Below are positions 36,035 through 44,379 of a DNA stretch of 64,000 nucleotides, piece by piece (positions within the stretch are counted from its first letter, which is position 1; each line of letters opens with the position of its first letter). The notes below the pieces were generated by a model. The model was not told the DNA's origin, searched no databases, and saw only the letters and a program-made list of their open reading frames with translations. The stretch covers positions 1 to 64,000 of the forward strand of contig CALMGM010000005.1 in NCBI GenBank assembly GCA_937863685.1, in the 5' to 3' direction. The DNA comes from an uncultured bacterium (GTDB lineage: Bacteria > Edwardsbacteria > AC1 > EtOH8). The position numbers and the translations under genes were made by a program.

Positions 36035-36943
36035 ATGACTTATCTTTTTTTAACAATACTAATTTTTTCTCAGTTACAGGGACAGTCCTCTTTGAACACC
36101 AAGGTCGTTGCCGGAAAGCTTTCAGTTGGCGCACCGTTTGACCTAGTGATGGAGGTTCTTTATCCCAACACCGCCAAGGTGCTTGGCCCCATTGCCGATT
36201 CCACCGGCCCGTTCATGGTCATCGATCAGAAGATAAAGACCCATACTCGCGAGGGCAACAATACCAATATATACCGATTGAAGTTGGCCGGTTTCAAGCC
36301 CGGCGAACTGCCACTGCCTGTTTTCAAATTTTTAGTGAGCAACAAGGACAAAGTTGACACTTTGCGCAGCGATTCTCTAAAGGTGAAGATCGTAAGCGTT
36401 ATGTCCCCCCAAATGGCCGATATCAATGATATCAAGCCCGAAGAGAAATTCCCCAATTACTGGCTGTGGATCATCCCCGGAGCCATCCTTATCCTGGCCC
36501 TACTTGTCTATCTGGGATATCGATTATACCTGAAACTCCGAAAGATACAGGAATTGGCCAAGGCCCCACCCCTTCCCTGGGTTGAAGCCACAAACTCCCT
36601 GAATAACCTGCCTTTTAAGGAATGGCTAGACAAAGGTCTGGTACAACGATATTACTACGCCCTTTCCGAAATATTGAAACGATATATTGAGCGGCGTTTT
36701 GAGTTCAATGCCATGGAACAGACCACCACCGAGATCATTCACGACCTCAAAGCAAACAATATCCCATACCGGGAGGAATTCGGAGGCTTTTTGCATAAGG
36801 CCGACCGGGTCAAATACGCCAAGCTGATCCCCACCTATCAGGAGATCGAGGAAGCACTGCGGCAGGCCAAGGAACTGGTGCAAAAGACCACGCCCGAGGA
36901 AAAGCCCGAAGGGAAAGATGATGTCAAAAAGGAGATAAATTAG
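36035..36943 (+). CDS. Bat-operon membrane protein (BatD/DUF4381-like)
   Basis: A 302-residue protein. It has a short signal segment, a beta-rich periplasmic domain of about 120 residues (SVGAPFDLVMEVLYPNTAKV resembling a small BatD-type N-terminal), one membrane segment (WLWIIPGAILILALLVYLGY) near residue 150 and a cytoplasmic helical domain with YYALSEILKRYIERRFEFNA, as in DUF4381-like proteins of Bat/MoxR operons. There is no clear ribosome site; it follows the AT-rich gene after 7 bases. It probably links the ATPase side to the periplasmic Bat proteins. Confidence 0.72.
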   Translation: MTYLFLTILIFSQLQGQSSLNTKVVAGKLSVGAPFDLVMEVLYPNTAKVLGPIADSTGPFMVIDQKIKTHTREGNNTNIYRLKLAGFKPGELPLPVFKFLVSNKDKVDTLRSDSLKVKIVSVMSPQMADINDIKPEEKFPNYWLWIIPGAILILALLVYLGYRLYLKLRKIQELAKAPPLPWVEATNSLNNLPFKEWLDKGLVQRYYYALSEILKRYIERRFEFNAMEQTTTEIIHDLKANNIPYREEFGGFLHKADRVKYAKLIPTYQEIEEALRQAKELVQKTTPEEKPEGKDDVKKEIN

Positions 36944-36945
36944 AT

Positions 36946-37923
36946 ATGCGTTTCGCTTCTCCTTTATACCTTCTGCTTTTGATTCCTATGCTTGGCCTGA
37001 TCTGGCTGGAATTAAAGAAAAAGACCGCCGCAGTAAGATTCTCCAATACCGAATTCTTCAAAATAAATCCCGGGTACGGCAAATTTATCAAACATACCCC
37101 CTTTGTCTTGAGTGTTGCCGCTCTATTATTCATGATAATCGCCCTGGCCCGGCCCCAGAAAGGCCGGGTGTACGAGGAGATCGAGGACAAGGGTATCGAT
37201 ATCATGCTGTGTATGGATATATCCGGGACCATGCAGGCTGAGGATTTCAGCCCCAAAAACCGCCTGTTCGTGGCCAAGGAACGGGCCAAGGAATTTGTAA
37301 ATAAAAGAAAAGGCGACCGGATCGGTTTGGTACTCTTCGCCGGCCAGGCTCTGACTCAGTGCCCGCTTACCACCGATAAGAAGATACTTTCCGATCTGAT
37401 AGATCGGCTCGATTTTGGATTGGTGGCCGACGGCACGGCCATCGGCATGGGCCTGGCTTCGGCCGTGGGAAGGCTTAAGGATTCGAAATCCAAAAGCCGG
37501 ATAATCATCCTTTTGACCGATGGATTGAACAACACCGGGGAGGTCGATCCAATCACGGCCGCCAAGCTGGCCCAGACTTACGGAATAAAGATTTACAGCA
37601 TCGGCGTCGGCTCCAAAGGCCCGGTGCCGTTCCCGGTGGACGATCCGATATTCGGCCGCAGATACGTTCAGGCCCAGTTCGACCTCGATATGCCGGCATT
37701 GGAAGAGATTTCCCGGCTGACCGACGGCCAGTCTTTCCTAGCCAGCGATGCCGAAGCTTTAAAGCTGATATATGATGAAATAGACCGCATGGAACCCACC
37801 ACCTACAAGGTTACCCGCCATACCGTATATTCCGAAAAGGCCGGCATATTCATGTTGGCAGCCTTGATATTATTCCTGCTGAACCTGTTATTATCATTCA
37901 CCTTTTTAAGGAGGCTGCCATGA
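36946..37923 (+). CDS. batA: BatA, VWA-domain membrane protein
   Basis: A 325-residue BatA: two N-terminal membrane segments, VWA domain with metal-site motifs DISGTMQAE near residue 90, TQCPLT near 140 and LLTDGLNNTG near 190, and a C-terminal membrane segment (FMLAALILFLLNLLLSFTF). The first MIDAS motif has Thr where Ser is more usual. GGAGA lies about 12 bases before the ATG. Bat proteins have been linked to aerotolerance and envelope integrity. Confidence 0.92.
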   Translation: MRFASPLYLLLLIPMLGLIWLELKKKTAAVRFSNTEFFKINPGYGKFIKHTPFVLSVAALLFMIIALARPQKGRVYEEIEDKGIDIMLCMDISGTMQAEDFSPKNRLFVAKERAKEFVNKRKGDRIGLVLFAGQALTQCPLTTDKKILSDLIDRLDFGLVADGTAIGMGLASAVGRLKDSKSKSRIIILLTDGLNNTGEVDPITAAKLAQTYGIKIYSIGVGSKGPVPFPVDDPIFGRRYVQAQFDLDMPALEEISRLTDGQSFLASDAEALKLIYDEIDRMEPTTYKVTRHTVYSEKAGIFMLAALILFLLNLLLSFTFLRRLP

Positions 37924-39581
37924 TCAAGTGGGCTGCTTCCCAATATCTTTACCTTCTCTTGGCCATACCTTTGGTGATCGCCGGAATTTTTATCTCCTAT
38001 GTGCTTAAAAAAAAGGCCTTCAAGTCTCTGGCCGACCAGCATCTGATATCCCGGCTAGCAGACAGCTTGAACCCAAAATTGTGGTGGTTAAAATCAATTC
38101 TATTGATTTTAGGCCTATTTTTCTTGATCTTGGGCCTATCCCGTCCCAAATGGGGTGAAAAATTGCAGATATACAAAGGTCGCGGAATAGATATCGTCTT
38201 CTGCATCGATGCCTCCAAGAGCATGAATTCGCAGGATATCAAACCATCCCGTTTGGATTGGGCCAAGCTCCAGGCCTCTTCCCTGCTTGACAATTTGAGC
38301 ACCAATCAGGTGGCCATCACCGCCTTTGCCGGAGATTGCTACGTAATGTGCCCCATGACCTCGGATGTCGAGGCCGCTAAACTGTTTTTGGATATCATCG
38401 AGCCAAACAACATTCCCAAACCGGGAACCAATATCCAGAAGGCTATCGAAGTCTCGGCTGGACTTTTCAACCCCAAGGAAGGAACGTCAAAAGCCCTGAT
38501 ACTGGTCACCGACGGGGACAACCTTGATGGCGACCCCATGGCTGCCGTCAAACAGGCTGCCGAATTGGGCATCCGGCTTTACATAATCGGTATAGGCACT
38601 TTGCAGGGCTCAACCATTCCCGAGACCGATTACCGCGGCAATCTGGTCTCCTACAAGAAAGACAATGAAGACAAGATAGTGGTTTCACGTCTGGCAGAGC
38701 GTTTACTGCTGGTAATGGCCAAGGCCACCGACGGACGTTATTACCGGGCCGAAGGATTCAATGTAAACAATCTGGTGTCGGAACTTGATAATATGAAAAA
38801 GAAGGAACTGGAAGGCGGGGAATACGTGGATTATGTGGAAAGATATCAGTATTTTCTGGTGATCTCATTTATATTGATCTTTCTGGGGCTATTTTTGAGC
38901 GACCGTCGTGGCAAATGGTTTTCGACTTTGAGAATATCCCGATCCAAATTATTCATTTTGATTTTTATAATTTACATTTTGCATTCTTCCTCTGCATATG
39001 CCGGAGTCGGATCGACCATGCGGTCCGGAAACAAGGCCCTTAATAAGGGAGACATCGAACAGGCTTTGGAGAAATATCAGGAAGCCTTGGTACAGGAGCC
39101 GGATAACGAAAAGATACATTATAATATCGGCCGGGCTTTGTATAAACTGCAGAAATACCCCGAAGCCATATCGGAGTTCCAGCTTGGACTATTGACCAAA
39201 AATAAAAGTTTTCAGGCCAAAACACTTTATAATATCGGTAACTGTCACTATAAACAGGGCAAGCTGGACGAGGCAGTTAGTAGCTATATTTCATCCCTTC
39301 TTTTGAACCCAAATGATATAAAAACTAAACAAAATTTGGAATTCTGTTTAAAGCAGAAGGATGAGCAAGAACATAAAAAGAATCAAAATGATGAGCCGCT
39401 GCCAGAGCCCAGCGATCATGCAAAAAAAATAAAACAGCAGGCCGATGAACTTATCGCTAAAAGGCAGTATAAAAAAGCTTTGATACTTATGACCGATCTT
39501 ATGAAAACTGATCAGACAGCCGTTGTTTTTCAAGATTATACTAAGAGGTTGAGTGATGTTGCAGAAATATATCCTTATTAG
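37920..39581 (+). CDS. batB: BatB VWA protein fused to a TPR domain
   Basis: A 553-residue protein whose first ~330 residues are BatB (MIDAS motif CIDASKSMNSQD near 95, MCPMTSD near 145, LVTDGDN near 200, a membrane segment LVISFILIFLGLFL near 315). A second hydrophobic stretch (LFILIFIIYILHSSSAYAG near 345) looks just like the signal peptide of a stand-alone TPR gene and is followed by TPR repeats (EKIHYNIGRALYKLQKYPEA). It overlaps batA by 4 bases (ATGA). Most Bat operons encode these parts separately, so this is probably a gene fusion. Confidence 0.88.
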   Translation: MIKWAASQYLYLLLAIPLVIAGIFISYVLKKKAFKSLADQHLISRLADSLNPKLWWLKSILLILGLFFLILGLSRPKWGEKLQIYKGRGIDIVFCIDASKSMNSQDIKPSRLDWAKLQASSLLDNLSTNQVAITAFAGDCYVMCPMTSDVEAAKLFLDIIEPNNIPKPGTNIQKAIEVSAGLFNPKEGTSKALILVTDGDNLDGDPMAAVKQAAELGIRLYIIGIGTLQGSTIPETDYRGNLVSYKKDNEDKIVVSRLAERLLLVMAKATDGRYYRAEGFNVNNLVSELDNMKKKELEGGEYVDYVERYQYFLVISFILIFLGLFLSDRRGKWFSTLRISRSKLFILIFIIYILHSSSAYAGVGSTMRSGNKALNKGDIEQALEKYQEALVQEPDNEKIHYNIGRALYKLQKYPEAISEFQLGLLTKNKSFQAKTLYNIGNCHYKQGKLDEAVSSYISSLLLNPNDIKTKQNLEFCLKQKDEQEHKKNQNDEPLPEPSDHAKKIKQQADELIAKRQYKKALILMTDLMKTDQTAVVFQDYTKRLSDVAEIYPY

Positions 39582-39984
39582 CTGTCTACTCATCGGGTAT
39601 CCGGTGATCTCAATAGCTCAAACAGCCGACGACTATTTTCATATGGCTTCACAGAAATATATTAATGGCAATTATAAAGAAAGTAAGCAGTTGGTTTCCG
39701 AGGGCTTGGCTAAATACCCTTCTGATCCCAAGCTTAATGCTTTAAATTCCAAAATCAAAGAACCGTCACCTCAGGATCAGAACCAGCAGCAACAAAACCA
39801 ACAACAAAATCAGGATCAAAAACAACAACAGGCTCAACAGCCCAAACCTCAACCCCAAAAGGGGCAGATGAACAAGGACGAGGCCGACCGTATCCTGCAA
39901 GCTCTCCAGAACAAAGAAAAAGAAAACATGAAAAAACAAAAAGAACAGCCCCAAAAGCAGGAAAAGGTGGACAAAGACTGGTAA
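39556..39984 (+). CDS. batC: BatC-like protein with Gln-rich linker
   Basis: A 142-residue protein: signal peptide (ILISCLLIGYPVISIAQ), one TPR-like pair (DDYFHMASQKYINGNYKESK), a long Gln/Asn/Lys-rich linker and the BatC-type end MNKDEADRILQALQNKEKE ... VDKDW. AAGAGG lies about 9 bases upstream of the ATG; a GTG one codon earlier is possible. It overlaps the end of batB by 26 bases in another frame. Confidence 0.8.
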   Translation: MLQKYILISCLLIGYPVISIAQTADDYFHMASQKYINGNYKESKQLVSEGLAKYPSDPKLNALNSKIKEPSPQDQNQQQQNQQQNQDQKQQQAQQPKPQPQKGQMNKDEADRILQALQNKEKENMKKQKEQPQKQEKVDKDW

Positions 39985-40030
39985 AACTTATATAATTATT
40001 GCAATCTTTTTGATCGTTTTATATCGCCTA

Positions 40031-41812
40031 ATGATAAGAGCTAAGTTAAAATACTTTTACCCCATATTATCGGCTGTTATTCTCGCTTCGTCGATTCATG
40101 CAGCCGAAATCGATTTTAATGCCTCGGTGGACCAGACTACCGTAGGGTTGGGTGATCAATTCACTTTGACCGTCACCGTCCAGGGACAGGATATGGCCAG
40201 CGTCCCCAAGCCGGAACTGCCCGATATGCCCGATTTCAACCTGCTGGGCAATTCATCCTCGCAATCCACCAATATCCAGTTCGTCAACGGTCAAATGTCC
40301 AAGCAGGCTTCGGTTAATTTCATTTATTATCTCAGCGCCAGGAAACTGGGCAAACTGACCATCGATCCCTGTAAGATAAAATACAAAGATCAGGAATATA
40401 CTTCCCAGCCGATACAGATTGAGGTCACAAAAACCTCGACCGTCAGAGCCCAGCCATCTCAGCCTGGACGAACTTCAGGAGGACAGTCAAATATCCCGCT
40501 TGAAGAAAATCTTTTCTTGTCAGCTAATTCAGATAAAAGAACGGTCTATGTCGGCGAACAGATAAACGTGGATTTCACTCTTTATAACCGTTTTCAAATA
40601 TCTGATGCTCGTATCGCCGATATGCCCGCCTTCAGTGGTTTTTGGACGGAAAAGATCTACGATGCTGAAAAATTCAATTGGAAACAAAAGACCCTTGACG
40701 GCAAACAGTATCAATATATGATGCTGAAAAAAGTGGCCTTGTTCCCCATGTCCAGCGGAGAATTTGCCGTAAGTCCCATGGCTATGAACATCGCCGTGGT
40801 TCAATCGTCGAGGGATTTTTTTGATTTCTTCGGAACCACCAAGAGCGTTAAAATAGAATCCAAGCTAATAAACATCAATGTCAAGCCTCTGCCCGAGAAC
40901 ATGCCTGCGGAATTCACCGGCGGAGTCGGCAAATTTTCCATACAGGCATCTTTGGATAGAAATACCGCTACCGGGAATGAACCCATAAACCTTACCGTCA
41001 AGATAACCGGCTCTGGTAATATCAGATTGATTGAAAAACCCCTTATCGCCGCCATCCCCGGCCTGAAAATAATGGATCCCGAAATAAAAGAAAACATCCA
41101 AGTTTCCGGGGATGTCATCAAGGGCAGCAAGACCTTCAATTTTCCCATAATCCCTCAGACAGACGGCAAGTATGTCATACCCACGGTAAATATGGCTTAT
41201 TTTGACCCCGCCGATAAAAGCTATCATACCATCCAGACCCAGCAGTTTGAATGCACCGCTTCGGGCTGTACGCAAAGCGCCCCCCTGGTGGAAGCAACCG
41301 GAATGAAGGTGCTGGGAACCGATATAAATTACATCAAGCCCAACGTTTCGGTTTTGGCTGGCTCTTCGTTTAATATCCCACAATGGGCTTGGTATATATA
41401 TCTGCTGTTTCCAGCCATGATATTATCAGCTTTCTGGTATCGCGGCCATCAGGAAAAACTATCCACCGATAAGGGTTATGCCCGCAAACACCGCTCCGAA
41501 GGGCTGGCAAAGAAAAGGCTGCGTCAATCGGAAAGATATCTCAAAGACAAAGATATTAAGAACTTCTATTCATCCCTTTCCCAGGCTGTGCTTGGTTTCA
41601 TAGGAGACCGCTATAATCTTGACACCAGTGCTTTGACCAGGGATCAGTTGAAAATGAATCTGGCGTCTCGCAATATTCAGGAAAATATTATATCCGAGCT
41701 TCTCCGGTTGATAGATGATTGCGATCTGGCCCGTTTTTCACCCTCAGCCGCATCGGATTTGGATCCATTTCGACTGCAGGAAAAAGCCAAGGAGGTATTG
41801 AGTCAGTTATGA
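40031..41812 (+). CDS. batD: BatD, oxygen tolerance protein
   Basis: A 593-residue BatD: signal peptide (ILSAVILASSIHAAE), large beta-rich periplasmic part with repeated domains (EIDFNASVDQTTVGLGDQFT, TVYVGEQINVDFTLYNRFQI, GNEPINLTVKITGSG), one membrane segment (WAWYIYLLFPAMILSAFWYR) near 460 and a helical cytoplasmic end. The ATG at 40031 is chosen because the signal peptide begins soon after; a TTG seven codons upstream is the alternative. It ends in an ATGA overlap with batE. Confidence 0.9.
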   Translation: MIRAKLKYFYPILSAVILASSIHAAEIDFNASVDQTTVGLGDQFTLTVTVQGQDMASVPKPELPDMPDFNLLGNSSSQSTNIQFVNGQMSKQASVNFIYYLSARKLGKLTIDPCKIKYKDQEYTSQPIQIEVTKTSTVRAQPSQPGRTSGGQSNIPLEENLFLSANSDKRTVYVGEQINVDFTLYNRFQISDARIADMPAFSGFWTEKIYDAEKFNWKQKTLDGKQYQYMMLKKVALFPMSSGEFAVSPMAMNIAVVQSSRDFFDFFGTTKSVKIESKLININVKPLPENMPAEFTGGVGKFSIQASLDRNTATGNEPINLTVKITGSGNIRLIEKPLIAAIPGLKIMDPEIKENIQVSGDVIKGSKTFNFPIIPQTDGKYVIPTVNMAYFDPADKSYHTIQTQQFECTASGCTQSAPLVEATGMKVLGTDINYIKPNVSVLAGSSFNIPQWAWYIYLLFPAMILSAFWYRGHQEKLSTDKGYARKHRSEGLAKKRLRQSERYLKDKDIKNFYSSLSQAVLGFIGDRYNLDTSALTRDQLKMNLASRNIQENIISELLRLIDDCDLARFSPSAASDLDPFRLQEKAKEVLSQL

Positions 41813-42522
41813 TGAATTTCTTGATTTTGGTCTTTTTAGCCGTTTCTCCGGTTGATTCGTATAACCAGGGCAATAGCTACTATGAAAACGGGAATTATCC
41901 GGCAGCAATAACGGAATACCAAAATGCTTTGATATCTGCCCCGTCCTCATATATTTATTATAATTTAGGCAATGCCTATTTTAAAAACGGCCAGATCGGC
42001 CAGGCAATAATTAACTATCGCCGCGCTAGATTTTTGGATCCACGTGATCCGGACATCAACAATAACCTTGTATTTGCCCGTAATTACAGGATTGACAAGG
42101 TGCTTGCCAACCCGGGCCCGATAATCAGTCTTATCGACCGTCTGCTTCACTATGTTTCTTCGACCGAAGCTTTTTGGCTGTGCCTTGTTTCCTTCGGTTC
42201 GTTATCTTTGCTTTTCTCGTTTTTCATTCTTAACCGCCGCCGGGGCTTTTTATATGCTTCATCCATACCCGGGCTGTTATTCCTGATATTATTGCTCAGC
42301 CTGATTACTTGGCAAAATGAAAAAAGATCATCTCCGGCAGTCGTAACAGCCCCAGAAGTAAGCGCATTAAGCGGCCCCGGCGAAGAATTCAAACAGATCC
42401 TTCTGTTGCATGACGGCACCGAAGTGCTTATAAAGGAACAGCGGAACGATTATCTTCTGGTTCAAACCCCCGGAGGGGCCGGAGGTTGGATAAGCCGTTT
42501 AACGCTGAAAATGGTTTATTAA
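41809..42522 (+). CDS. batE: BatE, TPR and SH3-like protein
   Basis: A 237-residue protein: signal peptide, two to three TPR repeats (YNQGNSYYENGNYPAAITEY, YYNLGNAYFKNGQIGQAIIN), two membrane segments (FWLCLVSFGSLSLLFSFFIL, GLLFLILLLSLITW) and a short SH3-like end (ALSGPGEEFKQI, GGWISRL). The start at 41809 overlaps the batD stop and has AAGGAGG upstream, albeit about 13 bases away. Last gene of the operon. Confidence 0.88.
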   Translation: MMNFLILVFLAVSPVDSYNQGNSYYENGNYPAAITEYQNALISAPSSYIYYNLGNAYFKNGQIGQAIINYRRARFLDPRDPDINNNLVFARNYRIDKVLANPGPIISLIDRLLHYVSSTEAFWLCLVSFGSLSLLFSFFILNRRRGFLYASSIPGLLFLILLLSLITWQNEKRSSPAVVTAPEVSALSGPGEEFKQILLLHDGTEVLIKEQRNDYLLVQTPGGAGGWISRLTLKMVY

Positions 42523-42555
42523 CAAGGCCCCGATTAAATCGGGGCCTTGCTCCTT
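42523..42555. terminator. Terminator of the Bat operon (bidirectional)
   Basis: The arms CAAGGCCCCGATT and AATCGGGGCCTTG are perfect, separated by one base. T-rich sequence follows on the plus strand. The convergent HD-GYP gene ends 15 bases further on. Confidence 0.78.
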
Positions 42556-42569
42556 TCTATGGGATATTC

Positions 42570-43934
42570 TTAAATGGTCTCTTTCAATTTATCTATTATC
42601 AAAGGATCGAGCTGGGTACCCGCCGCCTTGTCCAACCTTTTCAGCGCCACTTTTATTTCGTATGCCTTGCGGTAAGGACGATCTGATATCATAGATTCAT
42701 AGGCATCAGCCACCCCGATTATCCTGGCTTCTATCGGAATCTCTTCCCCTTGCAGTCCTATGGGGTATCCGCTCCCGTCGAAATTCTCATGGTGGGCAGA
42801 GATGATGGGAGCGACTTCTTTTAATAGCGCTATCCCTTCCACAAGCTTGCCTCCTATCACGGGATGGGTCTTGACCTGCTCATACTCTTCCGGGGTCAAG
42901 CTGGATTTTTTTGTAAGCAGCAGGTCACTGATGCCTATTTTCCCGATATCATGCAGCAGGGCGGCATAGGACAGCTTTTTCATTGATTCGCCGGATAACC
43001 CCAGTTTATCCCCGATGCTCATGGCAATATCCCGCACTCTTTCAGAATGGCCCCTGGTATATGAATCTTTGGCATCCATAGCTGCGGTAATTGCTATTAT
43101 CGTATCATTATAACTCCTCTGCAGCTCGGCATTGGCTTTTGCCAGTTCGGCGGTCCGCTGAGCCACCCGGATTTCAAGCTCTTCTTTGGCTTTTATCAGA
43201 GCTTCCTGGGCCATCTTTCTTTCTGTTATATCCTCGGCCACTGCCAGTATGCCCCAAGGCGTGCGATAGATGCTGGAGCTCAGAAATCGATTTTCGAATT
43301 TTCCTTCCACCACCATGGTTTTCCCCGTTTTTAGCACATCAAGGTATGCTCTGTATGTTTCCGAATTGGCTATTTTAGGGAATACGTCCATTAATATTTT
43401 CCCCTCAAGCCGTTCAATAGGCAATTTTACAAATTCGGCATATGTATCGTTGCAATAGAATATGATTAAATTTTCTTTAAGCGCCAGGATGGGTGTTTTA
43501 ATACTGTTTAAAAGGACCCTGTGTTTGATCTCGCTTTCTTTAAATGCATCTTCCGCCTTTTTTCTTTCCATCACATTATTTATCGTAGCGGGAAGAACAA
43601 TCAGATAATTTCTTTCCGGATCTTTTATCAAGTAATCATAGGCTCCTCCCCTAAGGGCCTGCACCGCTATATTCTCATCCCCGCTACCAGTTACAAATAT
43701 CACTGGAACATCTTTCGCCGCTTTTAAGAGATCCAGCCCTTTACCGTCAGGCAGCAAGTAATCCAGTAGAGCTATATCATAGTCATTGTTCATAAAATTA
43801 TGCCGGGCCTCCGATAACGAAGTAACCATATCTATTTCGTATTGCAGATTTTCCTTCTGAACATAACGGCTTATGGCCATTCTGTCGACCTCATCATCGT
43901 CCAGGAGAAGTATCCTCAGTTTATCTGATTCCAT
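42570..43934 (-). CDS. Response regulator with REC, PAS and HD-GYP domains
   Basis: A 454-residue protein: receiver (LLLDDDEVDR, phosphoacceptor in ALLDYLLPDG, LIKDPE), a PAS domain (about 140-240), a coiled coil and an HD-GYP phosphodiesterase domain (HSERVRDIA, LLHDIGKIGI, HPVIGGKLVEG, HHENFDGSGYP). HD-GYP enzymes break down cyclic di-GMP, so this opposes the diguanylate cyclase at 5.7-7.7 kb. The ATG at 43934 has AGGAAGG upstream; a GTG two codons earlier is possible. Last gene of a three-gene signalling operon. Confidence 0.93.
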   Translation of the reverse strand: MESDKLRILLLDDDEVDRMAISRYVQKENLQYEIDMVTSLSEARHNFMNNDYDIALLDYLLPDGKGLDLLKAAKDVPVIFVTGSGDENIAVQALRGGAYDYLIKDPERNYLIVLPATINNVMERKKAEDAFKESEIKHRVLLNSIKTPILALKENLIIFYCNDTYAEFVKLPIERLEGKILMDVFPKIANSETYRAYLDVLKTGKTMVVEGKFENRFLSSSIYRTPWGILAVAEDITERKMAQEALIKAKEELEIRVAQRTAELAKANAELQRSYNDTIIAITAAMDAKDSYTRGHSERVRDIAMSIGDKLGLSGESMKKLSYAALLHDIGKIGISDLLLTKKSSLTPEEYEQVKTHPVIGGKLVEGIALLKEVAPIISAHHENFDGSGYPIGLQGEEIPIEARIIGVADAYESMISDRPYRKAYEIKVALKRLDKAAGTQLDPLIIDKLKETI

Positions 43935-43947
43935 AAACACCTTCCTG

Positions 43948-44379
43948 TTATGGTAATTCGCTTAGGGTCCAATACAGATTAAGCACCCTGACCGCCTCGA
44001 CAAACTTTTCAAACTCGACAGGTTTAATGATATATCCCGCTACGCTCAAATTGAAGCTTTCCACCCTGTCGTTTTCTTCTTTTGAAGTTGTCAACACTAT
44101 TACAGGTATTTTTTTCAATTCGCCGTCAGACTTGACGATTTTCAGGAATTCGATCCCGTTCATAATGGGCATGTTTAAATCCAGCAGAATTATGCCGGGA
44201 CGGGGAGAAGTTTTGGGATTTTTGCATTTTCCCTCCTGTTTTAAATAATCCAGCGCCTCCCGGCCATTTCCCACGATATAAAGAGGATTGATAATATTGT
44301 TGACCTTGAACGCCCTTTGAACGGTCATGATATCGACCTGATCGTCATCCACCAAAAGGACTGGAATGTTATTTCTCAT
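43948..44379 (-). CDS. Single-domain response regulator
   Basis: A 143-residue receiver with VDDDQVDIMTVQRAF, the phosphoacceptor Asp in ILLDLNMPIMNG and the Lys in GYIIKPVEFEKF. It is of the Rcp1-like kind that pairs with phytochrome-type kinases. GGAGG lies 7 bases before the ATG. It overlaps the kinase gene by 11 bases, so it is the likely direct partner. The output is probably protein interaction. Confidence 0.92.
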   Translation of the reverse strand: MRNNIPVLLVDDDQVDIMTVQRAFKVNNIINPLYIVGNGREALDYLKQEGKCKNPKTSPRPGIILLDLNMPIMNGIEFLKIVKSDGELKKIPVIVLTTSKEENDRVESFNLSVAGYIIKPVEFEKFVEAVRVLNLYWTLSELP

